64,000 bases of DNA from Thioclava sp. SK-1 (GTDB lineage Bacteria > Pseudomonadota > Alphaproteobacteria > Rhodobacterales > Rhodobacteraceae): the NCBI RefSeq assembly GCF_001705665.1, contig NZ_MDHA01000032.1, forward strand, positions 310,001-374,000, given 5' to 3'. Below the pieces are notes generated by a model. That model was given only the letters and a program-made list of their open reading frames with translations. It was not told the DNA's origin and searched no databases. The translations under genes were made by a program, and so were the position numbers. Of this stretch, positions 9,156 through 18,213 are shown piece after piece. Positions within the stretch are counted from its first letter, which is position 1, and each line of letters begins with the position of its first letter.

Positions 9156-9767
9156 ATGAAAACTGTTACAGACCTTGCCACTGATATTGTTGCCCGCGAG
9201 GGCGGGTTCGTGAATGATCCCGATGATCCGGGCGGCGCGACAAAATACGGCGTGACCATCGGGACGATGCGTGCCCTTGGCATTGATCTGACCGGGGATG
9301 GCGATGTTACGATAGCCGATGTGCACCGCCTGTCGCGCGCTGATGCAATCGCGATCTATATAGAGCATTATTTTACCCGGCCCAAGATCGCGCAATTGCC
9401 CGAAACTCTGCATCCTTCGGTGTTTGACATGTATGTCAACGCAGGTCGCAATGCGGTGATGATCTTGCAAAAGCTGCTTGTCCAAATGGGACAAGAGATC
9501 AACGTGGACGGGGTTATCGGACCACGCACCATTGCCGCGGCACAGACCGCGGCACAGGCGGCACCGCTGCATTTGGCCGATGCTTACGGGATTGCGCGGC
9601 GTAATTATTATTATGGCTTGGGCGATGCGCGTCCGGCCAGCCGTAAATACGCGGTGACGCGGGCCGGAGGTAAGGGCGGGTGGATCCGCCGCGCTGAGGA
9701 ATTTATCAGCCCACGGTTTCATCTGACACAGGCGCAGCACCGCCAAAGGATCGCGTCATGGGGTTGA
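9156..9767 (+). CDS. GH108-type endolysin (N-acetylmuramidase), gene-transfer-agent lysis type
   Basis: A 203-residue peptidoglycan hydrolase. The N-terminal EGGFVNDPDDPGG...TKYGVT block is the glycoside-hydrolase-108 signature, with the probable catalytic Glu15 in AREGG. The C-terminal part, beginning around VDGVIGPRTIAA, resembles the peptidoglycan-binding domain found in the same family. It overlaps the downstream holin gene by 10 bases. The pair matches, in type and order, the endolysin and holin genes that release the Rhodobacter capsulatus gene transfer agent (rcc00555-rcc00556). No capsid genes are nearby, so an isolated phage remnant is the alternative. Confidence 0.85.
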   Translation: MKTVTDLATDIVAREGGFVNDPDDPGGATKYGVTIGTMRALGIDLTGDGDVTIADVHRLSRADAIAIYIEHYFTRPKIAQLPETLHPSVFDMYVNAGRNAVMILQKLLVQMGQEINVDGVIGPRTIAAAQTAAQAAPLHLADAYGIARRNYYYGLGDARPASRKYAVTRAGGKGGWIRRAEEFISPRFHLTQAQHRQRIASWG

Positions 9768-10249
9768 TTTCTCGCGTGATTGGCACGCCTGCCGCAACAT
9801 CGGCACTGGGACAGGCGGCGGTTGGGGTGGCCGAAACATTTGTGCCAAACGCCACAAAGAAAATGCAGGCTGCTCATCAGGCCTATATTGCCGCGCTGGA
9901 TGAATATGGGGTGGAATTCGCCAATCCACGCGATGGCTGGTTTGACCGTTTCGTTAATGGGTTGAACCGATTGCCACGGCCGATGCTGGCATTGGGAACT
10001 CTGGGGCTGTTCATTTATGCGATGATCGACCCGGTGGCATTTGCACAGCGGATGATCGGGCTGAACCATGTGCCAGAGCCGCTATGGTGGCTGCTGGGTG
10101 CTATTGTTGGGTTCTATTTCGGCGCCAGAGAGGCCTATCACTACCGTGCGCGGCGGCCCGCTGGCACCGGGGAAATTGCTGCACCACCACCTGTGGCGCA
10201 GGATCCGGTCAACGACAATCCCGCGCTGCGCGAATGGCAAGGGCATTAG
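9758..10249 (+). CDS. Holin-family membrane protein, partner of the endolysin
   Basis: A 163-residue protein. The middle contains two or three hydrophobic segments (around ALGTLGLFIYAMIDPVAFA and LWWLLGAIVGFYFGA), while the C-terminal tail is polar and proline-rich, as in three-TM holins of Rhodobacterales. Its start lies inside the end of the endolysin gene, which implies co-translation. The expected role is to permeabilise the inner membrane so the endolysin reaches the wall. A 7-bp hairpin lies just downstream. Confidence 0.75.
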   Translation: MGLISRVIGTPAATSALGQAAVGVAETFVPNATKKMQAAHQAYIAALDEYGVEFANPRDGWFDRFVNGLNRLPRPMLALGTLGLFIYAMIDPVAFAQRMIGLNHVPEPLWWLLGAIVGFYFGAREAYHYRARRPAGTGEIAAPPPVAQDPVNDNPALREWQGH

Positions 10250-10254
10250 TCCAA

Positions 10255-10281
10255 GCGGGCCTCCGGCAGTCGGTGGCCCGC
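10255..10281. terminator. Hairpin between convergent holin and GST genes
   Basis: GCGGGCC (10255-10261) pairs with GGCCCGC (10275-10281), with an inner CCG/CGG. There is no clear T run on either strand, so this is a weak terminator candidate for both convergent genes. Confidence 0.4.
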
Positions 10282-10304
10282 ATTACTTGCATATGGTGCA
10301 GGGG

Positions 10305-10970
10305 TTAAAAGTCCAGCTCGGCATATTGCGCCGAGGGGGGCATGCCGGGCAATTGATCGGCCAGAAGTGAGCGGAAGGCCGGGCGGGATTTGATCTTGGC
10401 ATACCAGTCGCGCACGTTTTCCGAGCGATTCCAATCCACATCCGAGATATAATCAAGGCAGCTGAGATGCGCTGCGGCACAAAAATCGGCCAACGTCATC
10501 GTATCACCCGCCAGCCAGCGGCGTTCTTGCAGCAACCAATCCATATAATCCAAATGGTATTTGATCGCGGAGAGCCCGGCCTTGACTGTTCGGCTGTCGG
10601 GATAACCTTCTTTGCGGATCTTTTTCCACACCCGTTCACCCATGATCCGAGAGGTCACTTCGGTGTTGAACTTATCGTCGAACCACGCACACATCCGGCG
10701 TGTCTCATAGCGTTCCAACGGGTCTTTTGGCATCAGCTTTGGCTCGATGTTCAGCTCATCAAGATATTCGCAGATCGCCTGGCTTTCGCTTAGCAGCATG
10801 CCCTCATATCGTAAAATCGGGACTTTGCCAGCCGGGCTACGGCGCAAAAATTCTGGGTTTTGTTCCCAATAGCGTTCTTCGACAAGCTCGACCTCGATCT
10901 TCTTTTCCGCAAGCACAAGTCGAACCTTGCGGCTGAAGGGCGATAGAGGAACGTGATAGAGCCGGTTCAT
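10305..10970 (-). CDS. Glutathione S-transferase-fold protein, probable FzlA (FtsZ-binding)
   Basis: A 221-residue GST-like protein with a thioredoxin-like N-terminal half (LYHVPLSPFSRKVRLVLAEK, about residues 4-23) and an all-helical C-terminal half. The C-terminal stretch YAKIKSRPAFRSLLADQLPG and the acidic tail AELDF resemble the alphaproteobacterial FzlA group, which binds FtsZ and couples it to septal wall synthesis, more than metabolic GSTs. That assignment is from recalled family features and is less certain than the GST fold. The gene is monocistronic on the minus strand. Confidence 0.65.
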   Translation of the reverse strand: MNRLYHVPLSPFSRKVRLVLAEKKIEVELVEERYWEQNPEFLRRSPAGKVPILRYEGMLLSESQAICEYLDELNIEPKLMPKDPLERYETRRMCAWFDDKFNTEVTSRIMGERVWKKIRKEGYPDSRTVKAGLSAIKYHLDYMDWLLQERRWLAGDTMTLADFCAAAHLSCLDYISDVDWNRSENVRDWYAKIKSRPAFRSLLADQLPGMPPSAQYAELDF

Positions 10971-11085
10971 TCGCTGCCTCGTAAACAGGTTAATAGGATG
11001 GGACTAACTGTTTCCGTGATAGACCTGCGTCGCGCGGGGTTCAATCCCTGGGAGAGGTCTTGTCGTGCGTCCCTGCGCGGGGTGC

Positions 11086-11448
11086 CTATTGCTTTGGCGT
11101 TCGGGCGGCATCGGGCTTGGCAGGTTTTGGTTTGGGTGGCGGCAGCGCTGCATGCATTACGTTTATCAGCCCCATCAGCCAATCGCTATCTTCCCACAAA
11201 TCAGGATCAATCCGCAGATAGGGCTGTGCGCCCTTGACCGGGCTGTCGGTCACAATCTCGTGGTCGGTGCGAATAAGATAGTCCTGCGCGGGCGCAATGG
11301 GGCGCAGATACAGCGCATCATTCAGCAAGAAGGCCACGCATTTGTCATCTGCATAGACGCCATAGCCGCCAAACATCCGCCGCGTGCGCACCCGGCCCAA
11401 AAGCTGCTCGCGCAAGAACAGCTCTACATCCGGAGATACGGGCATCAA
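11086..11448 (-). CDS. TfoX N-terminal domain protein
   Basis: A 120-residue small cytoplasmic protein. [19 protein letters not shown] is the core of the TfoX N-terminal domain, and the C-terminus is a basic, proline/lysine-rich tail. It lacks the C-terminal TfoX domain of the competence regulator, so a link to competence should not be assumed. Its start overlaps the end of recR by four bases, so it is probably translated from the recR transcript. Function unknown. Confidence 0.8.
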   Translation of the reverse strand: MMPVSPDVELFLREQLLGRVRTRRMFGGYGVYADDKCVAFLLNDALYLRPIAPAQDYLIRTDHEIVTDSPVKGAQPYLRIDPDLWEDSDWLMGLINVMHAALPPPKPKPAKPDAARTPKQ

Positions 11449-12044
11449 AATGCCTTGCGGGCGCGTAGGGCGGCTTGAATGGTGCCATCGTCCAGATAGT
11501 CAAGCTCTCCACCGATTGGTACACCCTGGGCAAGCGATGTCACCCGTATATCGCGCGCCTCTAATGTCTGTGCGATGTAATGCGCAGTTGTTTGTCCCTC
11601 GACCGTGGCATTCAGCGCCAAGATAACCTCCGTCACGCTTTCAGCGGGAATACGGTCCAGCAGCCGCGGGATGCCCAGATCCTCTGGGCCCACGGCATCA
11701 AGCGCCGACAAGGTGCCACCCAAAATGTGATAGCGCCCGCGAAAGGCCTGGCCGCGCTCCATCGCCCATAGGTCTGCGACATCTTCGACCACGCATATCT
11801 CGCCCGTGGCGCGGCGCGGATCAGAGCAGATGTCACAAAGCGTCTGAGTGCCGATATTGCCGCAGGCGGAGCATTCGCGTGCATTTTCTGCCACATCCGC
11901 CATCGACCGTGCCAGTGGGGCCATCAGTGCCCCGCGTCGGGAAATCAGATGCAATACAGCACGGCGCGCCGACCGGGGGCCAAGCCCCGGCAGACGCGCC
12001 ATCAATGCGATCAGCGCCTCAATCTCGTCGCGTGCCTGCGCCAT
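11445..12044 (-). CDS. recR: Recombination mediator protein RecR
   Basis: A 199-residue protein, the standard RecR length. It has an N-terminal helix-hairpin-helix ([17 protein letters not shown]), a zinc finger with four cysteines ([16 protein letters not shown], about residues 57-72) and a Toprim domain ([14 protein letters not shown]). It acts with RecO, and in many bacteria RecF, to load RecA on gapped DNA. It lies three bases after ybaB and forms the conserved dnaX-ybaB-recR operon. Confidence 0.96.
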   Translation of the reverse strand: MAQARDEIEALIALMARLPGLGPRSARRAVLHLISRRGALMAPLARSMADVAENARECSACGNIGTQTLCDICSDPRRATGEICVVEDVADLWAMERGQAFRGRYHILGGTLSALDAVGPEDLGIPRLLDRIPAESVTEVILALNATVEGQTTAHYIAQTLEARDIRVTSLAQGVPIGGELDYLDDGTIQAALRARKAF

Positions 12045-12047
12045 ATA

Positions 12048-12392
12048 TTAGAACGGCAGATTCATATCGGCGGGCAGGCCCAATTCCTCAAGCAGCTTGC
12101 GCTGCTCGACCTGTGCGCGGTCTTTGCCCCGCGCCTGCGCATCCTTGATCGCGGCCAGGATCAGATCCTCCACCACTTCTTTTTCTGAGGCAACAAGGAT
12201 CGTCGGATCAATATCCAGACTCAGAAGATCGCCGCCTGCATTGGCACGGGCCTTGACCAGCCCAGCCCCGGCTTCGCCGGTGACTTCGATCGATTTGATC
12301 TCTTCTTGCAAGGATTGCACGCGGTCTTGCATCTCCTTTGCCTTCGACATCATTTTGGCCATATCGCCAATGCCGCCCATACCTTTGAACAT
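12048..12392 (-). CDS. ybaB: YbaB/EbfC nucleoid-associated protein
   Basis: A 114-residue DNA-binding protein. The start MFKGMGGIGDMAKMMSKAKE is typical of the family and fixes the initiation codon at 12392; longer readings of the frame run into dnaX. The family forms homodimers that bind DNA without strong sequence preference. It is placed ten bases after dnaX and three before recR, the usual order. Confidence 0.93.
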   Translation of the reverse strand: MFKGMGGIGDMAKMMSKAKEMQDRVQSLQEEIKSIEVTGEAGAGLVKARANAGGDLLSLDIDPTILVASEKEVVEDLILAAIKDAQARGKDRAQVEQRKLLEELGLPADMNLPF

Positions 12393-12402
12393 ATGTCTCT
12401 CC

Positions 12403-14277
12403 TTATTGGTCCTCAAAGGGATCCCATTCATCCTCGACCTCGTGCAGTACCGCATCTTGCAATTCGCGGGCGATGTCTTCGGCGGTGGTGATCTCTTCAA
12501 ATTTTGCATTTGGGAAGGCAGTGAAAATCGCCTGCACCAACGGGTTTTCCTTGGCTTGCGCTTCGGCATGGCGTCGGTCCGCGTCGCGCAGTTCGGCAAT
12601 GGTCTCGCCGCCGCCTTCATTGACGATGGACACGCCCCAGCGTTGGCCGGTCCAGCTTTGCAACCGTTGACCCAACTTTGAGGCAAGATCGCGCGATGCC
12701 TCTTGCGAGGGTTGGAATTCGATCCGGCCGGGGCTGTATGAGACCAGCCGCACCCCCGCTTCAACCTCCATCAACAACGTCATGTCGCGCATTTTCTGGA
12801 TCAGTGCGACGACATCGTCAAAGGTGGCAAATCGGGCCAATGCGTGATCAGGGGCCTGAGCCAATGCCAGATTGCCACTGGCGCGGGCAATCGGGGCGCC
12901 AAACCGGGCGCGCATCGTTGTTGCACGCGGATCAATCCCGCCCTGTGCCATTTGTGTGCCTGTGGCTGCGTCATTGCCCGTCTGTACTGATCCGGCCTGC
13001 GCGGCAGGGCCAGAGGACGGCGCAGCAGTGGTTGCGCCACGCGCACCACCGCCGGGTGGGCCACCTGCGGGGGCACCAGGTCCAGATTGGATGCGGCGCA
13101 TCAGTGCCTCTGGGTCGGGCAGATCCGCCACATGCGTCAGACGGATGACGGCCATTTCGGTGGCCATCATTGCGTTGGGGGCCTGGCTGACCTCTTCAAT
13201 TGCTTTCAGCAGCATTTGCCACATACGTGACAACACGCGCATCGGAATTTTTTCGGCCATGCCTTGGCCGCGGCGACGTTCTTCGGGTGGAACAGTGGGG
13301 TCTTCGGCGGCCTCTGGCGTGATCTTGATCACCGACACCCAATGGGTGATTTCGGCCAGATCGCGCAGCACGGCCAGCGGGTCCGCACCATCGGCATATT
13401 GCCCAGAGATTTCGTTCAGTGCCTCGGCTGCAGCGCCTTTCAAGATCATGTCGAACAGATCCAAAACCCGACCACGATCAGCCAGGCCCAGCATCGCGCG
13501 CACTTGATCGGCGGTGGTTTCTCCCGCCCCATGCGCAATGGCCTGATCCATCAAGGACATCGCATCGCGGGCAGAGCCTTCGGCGGCGCGGGTGATCAGT
13601 GCCAGCGCGTCACTGTTGATCTGCGCGGATTCCTTCACGGCAATCTGCGCAAGGTAATCCATCATCACCTCGGGCTCGATCCGGCGCAGATCAAACCGTT
13701 GGCAGCGCGACAGCACCGTTACCGGAACTTTGCGAATTTCTGTGGTGGCGAAAATGAATTTTACATGCGCTGGCGGTTCTTCCAGCGTTTTCAACAGCGC
13801 ATTGAACGCGTTGGTGGACAGCATGTGCACTTCGTCGATGATATAGACTTTGTAGCGTGCCGACGCAGCCCGGTAATGCACACTTTCGATAATATCGCGG
13901 ATGTCATCGACCCCGGTGCGTGAAGCTGCGTCCATTTCCATTACATCGACATGGCGTCCCTCGGCGATGGCCACACAATGTTCACATGTGCCGCAGGGTT
14001 CGGTGGTCGGCCCGCTGGTTCCATCCGTGCCGATACAGTTCAGCCCTTTGGCGATGATCCTCGCGGTGGTGGTTTTGCCCACGCCGCGAATCCCGGTCAT
14101 TACAAAAGCATGGGCGATCCGATCCGCTGCAAAGGCGTTTTTCAGCGTCCGCACCATGGCCTCTTGCCCGATAAGATCGGCAAAGGTTGCCGGGCGGTAT
14201 TTCAGGGCCAGAACCTGATAGCCGCCCTTGCCGGTGGCTGGGGAAATGGGGTCTTGTGGTCCCGTCGCGTCGCTCAT
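12403..14277 (-). CDS. dnaX: DNA polymerase III subunit gamma/tau
   Basis: A 624-residue clamp-loader ATPase. The AAA+ module carries Walker A GIRGVGKTTTARII, the zinc cluster CGTCEHC, Walker B IIDEVHMLS and sensor FIFATTEIRKVPVTVLSRCQ; a glycine/proline-rich linker and a tau-type C-terminal region follow. The start at 14275-14277 precedes the conserved YRPATFADLIGQ segment; an in-frame upstream extension to 14544 lies in the MacB gene and is spurious. First gene of dnaX-ybaB-recR-tfoX-like. Confidence 0.95.
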   Translation of the reverse strand: MSDATGPQDPISPATGKGGYQVLALKYRPATFADLIGQEAMVRTLKNAFAADRIAHAFVMTGIRGVGKTTTARIIAKGLNCIGTDGTSGPTTEPCGTCEHCVAIAEGRHVDVMEMDAASRTGVDDIRDIIESVHYRAASARYKVYIIDEVHMLSTNAFNALLKTLEEPPAHVKFIFATTEIRKVPVTVLSRCQRFDLRRIEPEVMMDYLAQIAVKESAQINSDALALITRAAEGSARDAMSLMDQAIAHGAGETTADQVRAMLGLADRGRVLDLFDMILKGAAAEALNEISGQYADGADPLAVLRDLAEITHWVSVIKITPEAAEDPTVPPEERRRGQGMAEKIPMRVLSRMWQMLLKAIEEVSQAPNAMMATEMAVIRLTHVADLPDPEALMRRIQSGPGAPAGGPPGGGARGATTAAPSSGPAAQAGSVQTGNDAATGTQMAQGGIDPRATTMRARFGAPIARASGNLALAQAPDHALARFATFDDVVALIQKMRDMTLLMEVEAGVRLVSYSPGRIEFQPSQEASRDLASKLGQRLQSWTGQRWGVSIVNEGGGETIAELRDADRRHAEAQAKENPLVQAIFTAFPNAKFEEITTAEDIARELQDAVLHEVEDEWDPFEDQ

Positions 14278-14344
14278 GCCGGCTCCTTCAAACTTCGTCC
14301 CCAATCTAGGGTGTGGAAGGGGCGGCGTAAAGGCGCAGCCGTGG

Positions 14345-16279
14345 CTATTCCCGCGCCAATGCGACCACCGGATCCAATCGTGCCGCCGATTGCGCCGGTA
14401 ACCAACCGAACAATACGCCAATCCCACAAGCCGACGCAAAGGCCGCCAGCACTGTTGCGCCGGAATAGACCATGCGTGTATCGGGCGACACCACAGCCAA
14501 GGCCTGCCCAACCCCAAAGGCCAGCCCCACGCCAAGCGCGCCACCGATCAGGCAGACCATCACTGCCTCGATCAGGAATTGCGCCACAATATCGGATTGG
14601 CGTGCCCCTACCGCCTTGCGGATACCGATTTCCTTGGTCCGTTCAGTCACCGATACCAGCATGATATTCATCACCCCAATTCCGCCCACCACCAGTGAGA
14701 TCACTGCAATTGCTGAGATCAGCCAGGTCAGGGTTTGGGAGGTGGATTGAATGGTCGCGCGGATCGTATCGGAATTGGTCAAAAAGAAATCGACGACGCC
14801 GTGGCGGAGGGTCAAAAGTGCCGTGATTTCGGTTTCGGCCTTAGCCATATCATAGCTGTCTGGAACCTGGACAGAGATGGAGTCCACCGTCTCACCGCCC
14901 GTTACGCGGGTCATCGCGGTGGTATAGGGCGTAAAAATCTTGATGGATTGCGGCCCGAAACTGGCCCCTGATGATGCCACAACCCCGATCACCCGAAGCG
15001 GCACGCGCCCGATCAGAACGCGCTGGCCCAGCGGGCTGTCACTGCCAAAGAATGTTTCGGCGGCGTCGCTGTCCAGCACCGCGACCTGTGCGCGGTTTGT
15101 CACATCGGATTGGGTGAATGTCGCGCCATCGGTTACGGTGTAGGCGCCCAGTTGAAAATATCCCGCCGAGACGCCTTTCAACTGCGCGGAGGCCGTCACC
15201 GAACCGTGGATCACATTCGCTGTCGTGGACACTTCTGGCGATACGCTTTCGGCAAATGGCTGGCCGATCATCGCCTCTGCGTCGCTGCCCACCAATGTCT
15301 CCACCCGGTTGGCGCGCCTGTCGCCAAATCCGGTGCCGGGGCGGATGTCGATGGTGGATGTCCCGATTGACGCGATATTCTCAAGCACCTTTTGTTGCGA
15401 CCCACTGCCCAACGCCACGACCGACACAACAGAGGTGATGCCGATGATAATGCCCAGCATGGTCAGAAAGGACCGCAGCTTATGCGCAAGCATGGATTTA
15501 AACGCCATCCGCGTGGCCTCACGCAGCCGGTCCATGCGTGCCAAAATCCCGGTTTTGCCTGGGCCTTGGGTGGGTAATGGTTTCACGGTGCCAATCGGGG
15601 TGCGGCGGCTGTCTGCCACGATGCGGCCATCGCTGATTTCGATGACGCGATCGGCGCTTTGCGCGATTTGGGGATCATGGGTCACAAGGATGACGGTATG
15701 GCCATCGGCATGTAATTCCCGCAGCAGTGCCATCAGCTCTGCTCCGGAAGCGCTGTCAAGCGCGCCGGTCGGCTCATCCGCCAAGATCACATCGCCGCCA
15801 TTCATCAACGCCCGGGCGACCGATACGCGCTGTTGTTGTCCGCCCGACAAGGCGCCGGGGCGGTTGGTTAGCCGGTCGCCCAAGCCAAGCCGGGTCAACA
15901 GCGCGCGGGCGCGGGTGCGCCGGGCGGCGCGTGCCGTGCCGCGATAAATCGCCGGGATTTCGACATTGCCGACTGCGTCCAGCTCCGGCATCAGCTGATA
16001 GCGTTGAAAGATAAAACCGAAATGACTGCGGCGTAGGGCGGCCTGATCTTCGTCAGACATCTTTGAAATATCGCGCCCGGCAAACAGATACTGGCCCGAG
16101 CTGGGCCGATCCAAACAGCCCAGGATATTCATCAACGTGGATTTCCCCGACCCTGACTGGCCGATGATTGCCACCATCTCACCGGCATCAATGCGCAGGT
16201 CAATGCTGCGAAGAACCTGGATAGATTGCTCACCCATCTGAAACTGACGGGAGATGTTTTTCAAATCAATCAACGACAT
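14345..16279 (-). CDS. MacB-type ABC exporter, fused ATPase and permease
   Basis: A 644-residue protein. The N-terminal ABC ATPase domain has Walker A IGQSGSGKSTLMN, signature LSGGQQQRVSVARAL and Walker B VILADEPTGALDS. A four-helix permease follows (segment near residue 270, a large periplasmic domain, then three C-terminal helices), with the FtsX-like ERTKEIGIRKAVGARQSDI. This is the MacB architecture, which works with a membrane fusion protein and an outer-membrane channel to expel substrates from the periplasm. The fusion-protein gene lies three bases upstream. The substrate is unknown; peptides, siderophores and macrolides are all known in the family. Confidence 0.9.
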   Translation of the reverse strand: MSLIDLKNISRQFQMGEQSIQVLRSIDLRIDAGEMVAIIGQSGSGKSTLMNILGCLDRPSSGQYLFAGRDISKMSDEDQAALRRSHFGFIFQRYQLMPELDAVGNVEIPAIYRGTARAARRTRARALLTRLGLGDRLTNRPGALSGGQQQRVSVARALMNGGDVILADEPTGALDSASGAELMALLRELHADGHTVILVTHDPQIAQSADRVIEISDGRIVADSRRTPIGTVKPLPTQGPGKTGILARMDRLREATRMAFKSMLAHKLRSFLTMLGIIIGITSVVSVVALGSGSQQKVLENIASIGTSTIDIRPGTGFGDRRANRVETLVGSDAEAMIGQPFAESVSPEVSTTANVIHGSVTASAQLKGVSAGYFQLGAYTVTDGATFTQSDVTNRAQVAVLDSDAAETFFGSDSPLGQRVLIGRVPLRVIGVVASSGASFGPQSIKIFTPYTTAMTRVTGGETVDSISVQVPDSYDMAKAETEITALLTLRHGVVDFFLTNSDTIRATIQSTSQTLTWLISAIAVISLVVGGIGVMNIMLVSVTERTKEIGIRKAVGARQSDIVAQFLIEAVMVCLIGGALGVGLAFGVGQALAVVSPDTRMVYSGATVLAAFASACGIGVLFGWLPAQSAARLDPVVALARE

Positions 16280-16282
16280 GAG

Positions 16283-17500
16283 TTACAGGCCCATCATCGG
16301 GGGCGGGCTACCACGACCACCGCCCGTGCCGCCGCTGCGTTTGATGTTGGTGGGCGGTGTACCAGAGGGGGCCGCAGACGGGCTGCTGTCCACAATCACG
16401 TCATCACCCGCGCTAAGCCCCGATAGGATTTGCGCCTGTGTCGCATCGCGCAGGCCGATTTCAATGAACCGACGCTGCACGCCGTCACCAGATGCCACCA
16501 AGACCATCATCCGCCCGTCTGGCCCGGCTTTGGGCAAGGCAGATAGAGGCAAGACGGGCACATTTTCGGCAAGGTTCAGCGTAATCGTCACATCGGCGGA
16601 CATCCCAATCCGCAACAGCCGGTCCGGGTTGTCGACCGAGAAGCGCGCGTTGTAATAAATTGCACTATCGGTATCGATTTCATCATCGTCTTTGATCGAA
16701 GAAGGGGCCGGTTCGATCCGGTCCAACACGGCGTCAAACGCCATATCGGGTGCGCCCAGCAATGAAAAGCTGACGGCCTGACCGGGGGCGACATGGATCA
16801 CATCGGCCTCGGAGATTTCCGCCTTGACCTGCATCTCATTCAGCTGCGCGAGTTTGACGATTGTCGGCGCGTCTTGTGCAGCATTCACCGTGGTGCCTTC
16901 GCCATTGACCACGGCGACGACGGTCCCATCAATCGGCGCGGTAATTTTTGTGCGGTCCAGATCCAGCTCGGCCGAGGATACCTCAATTTGAGCACGGGAT
17001 TTCTGCGCATCAAGCGAAACAAGCTGTGCCTGTGCGACCGACAGCGCGGCCTGCGCCGTTTCCAGGTCCGACGTGGCCGAAAGCCGCTTTTCATTTAGCC
17101 CTTCTTGCCGCGTCAAATCCAGTTGAGCTTGGCGGATTTCGGCATTTTGCGCCACAATTTCGGCGTTCAACTGCGCCAAATCAGCCTTAGCCTGCGCCAC
17201 CGCGTTTTGCTGCTCAAGTGAATCGATCTGTGCGATTGTATCGCCTGCCGCCACATCATCGCCCACCTGAACGTTCAGTGCCTCAATCTGACCCGAGGTC
17301 CGCGCACCGACCGACACAAGATTTTGCGCCTCAATCAGCCCGGTGGCCAGGACAGTTTCGCGCACGGTGCCTGTTGTAACTTTGACCGTGCTTCTTTGCG
17401 CGGTCTCTTGCCCTTGAGATTGGCCCAGATACAGCCAGCCAAGGCCTGCAATCACGATAAGCCCTGCCAGAGCGGCGATTTTCGATTTGAGATATGTCAC
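16283..17500 (-). CDS. MacA-type membrane fusion protein (HlyD family)
   Basis: A 405-residue periplasmic adaptor with one N-terminal membrane anchor (KIAALAGLIVIAGLGWLYLG). It has a lipoyl half-motif (SGQIEALNVQVGDDVAAGD), a long alanine/glutamine-rich coiled-coil hairpin, the matching half-motif (ITAPIDGTVVAVV) and a beta-barrel. The tail is glycine- and proline-rich. I chose the GTG at 17500 because AAGG lies seven bases upstream; a TTG at 17548 opens the frame but has poor spacing. It pairs with the MacB exporter immediately downstream. Confidence 0.88.
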   Translation of the reverse strand: MTYLKSKIAALAGLIVIAGLGWLYLGQSQGQETAQRSTVKVTTGTVRETVLATGLIEAQNLVSVGARTSGQIEALNVQVGDDVAAGDTIAQIDSLEQQNAVAQAKADLAQLNAEIVAQNAEIRQAQLDLTRQEGLNEKRLSATSDLETAQAALSVAQAQLVSLDAQKSRAQIEVSSAELDLDRTKITAPIDGTVVAVVNGEGTTVNAAQDAPTIVKLAQLNEMQVKAEISEADVIHVAPGQAVSFSLLGAPDMAFDAVLDRIEPAPSSIKDDDEIDTDSAIYYNARFSVDNPDRLLRIGMSADVTITLNLAENVPVLPLSALPKAGPDGRMMVLVASGDGVQRRFIEIGLRDATQAQILSGLSAGDDVIVDSSPSAAPSGTPPTNIKRSGGTGGGRGSPPPMMGL

Positions 17501-17689
17501 GCTGGAACCTTGCACGTTGTCGTGCAGGTAAAACGTCGTCAGGCGCAACTTCCGTCACTGACAAATGCCGCGCTGGGCAAATTGGCGCTTATACCCAGCC
17601 GCGCGGCGCGATAGGGCTGGGGGAAATTGGTGCAAAACACGCAGTCAGTGTCCGCGTGCATCGGCTGAAATATATGTGGGTAATAAGGT

Positions 17690-17785
17690 GAGAGGCTGGA
17701 CAGCGACCCAAGCGGGGCTCGTTGCGGCTGCTTCCTTCCGGACCTGACCGGGTTGGCGAGGCGCTCGCCCGCGCCAACCTCTCGC
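17690..17785 (-). ncRNA. ffs: Signal recognition particle RNA (4.5S type)
   Basis: The minus strand contains the universally conserved SRP RNA apical domain GGTCAGGTCCGGAAGG followed by AAGCAGCC. GAGAGG at the 5' end (17778-17783) pairs with CCTCTC at the 3' end (17690-17695), closing a single long hairpin of about 94 nt, the bacterial small form. Ends are accurate to a few bases. The RNA binds Ffh; its receptor gene ftsY is also in this window. ffs next to dnaX-ybaB-recR is a frequent order in alphaproteobacteria; here the exporter pair lies in between. Confidence 0.95.
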
Positions 17786-18213
17786 GCACCGTATAGAAAA
17801 GATCATATCGTATTGCAAGCCCGCGTAGACTGCCATTTCCACGAAGCGGCATCTTGGCCCAGGCAGACATGTGACACGCAGTGCATGCGTCAAAGTTGCA
17901 AAGCCTGCTGCCGACGGTCGTTCCTTTGACGTGCGTTTTTTCACCATCCTTGGCGCGATATTCATCGCAGTGACGTATTTTGCTGCTTGGTTTGGGGCCG
18001 CGTGTCGATTGTGGCAGGGGTCACAGATGGCCAAAACCAGAAATCATCTGTAACTTTTCAGGCAGATGAGATGTTTCAATGCCGTGCCTACTTAAGCAAA
18101 TTTGCAATTTGCATTGACCCTCCTGGTAACAGTTTGCAAATCTTCTAAACTCTGCTTTGAAATAATCTTGCGCGTCGCTACTGTGCGGCGAACCTTATGA
18201 GGAGGAGCCCCCG
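17786..18213. other. Intergenic region between ffs and pccB
   Basis: This 428-base region holds the promoters of two divergent genes. The half nearest ffs has a 60-codon GTG-started plus-strand frame (17871-18053) with one hydrophobic stretch, which is not convincing as a gene. The half nearest pccB is AT-rich and contains repeated TTTGC/GCAAA motifs, annotated separately. A strong GAGGAGG ribosome-binding site precedes the pccB start. Confidence 0.5.
18096..18140 (+). promoter_or_regulatory. Candidate PccR/ScfR operator upstream of pccB
   Basis: GCAAATTTGCAATTTGCA (18096-18113) and a perfect TTTGCAAA (18133-18140) lie 75-120 bases before pccB. Rhodobacter sphaeroides PccR, a short-chain fatty-acyl-CoA regulator, recognises paired TTTGCAAA boxes in front of propionyl-CoA carboxylase genes. 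The spacing here is not the canonical four bases, and no pccR gene is in the window, so this is an inference from motif and position. Confidence 0.5.

Noticed and set aside
11036-11048. T-loop-like GGGGTTCAATCCC suggesting a tRNA or tmRNA end
   Set aside because: No D arm, anticodon arm or 3' acceptor end could be placed around it; the possible outer stem would enclose only about 44 bases.
14278-14544. Upstream extension of dnaX into the MacB gene
   Set aside because: The added residues are low in complexity and overlap a real gene on the same strand in another frame.
17871-18053. 60-codon GTG-started frame with one hydrophobic segment between ffs and pccB
   Set aside because: Weak ribosome-binding site, no family and no coupling to a neighbour.
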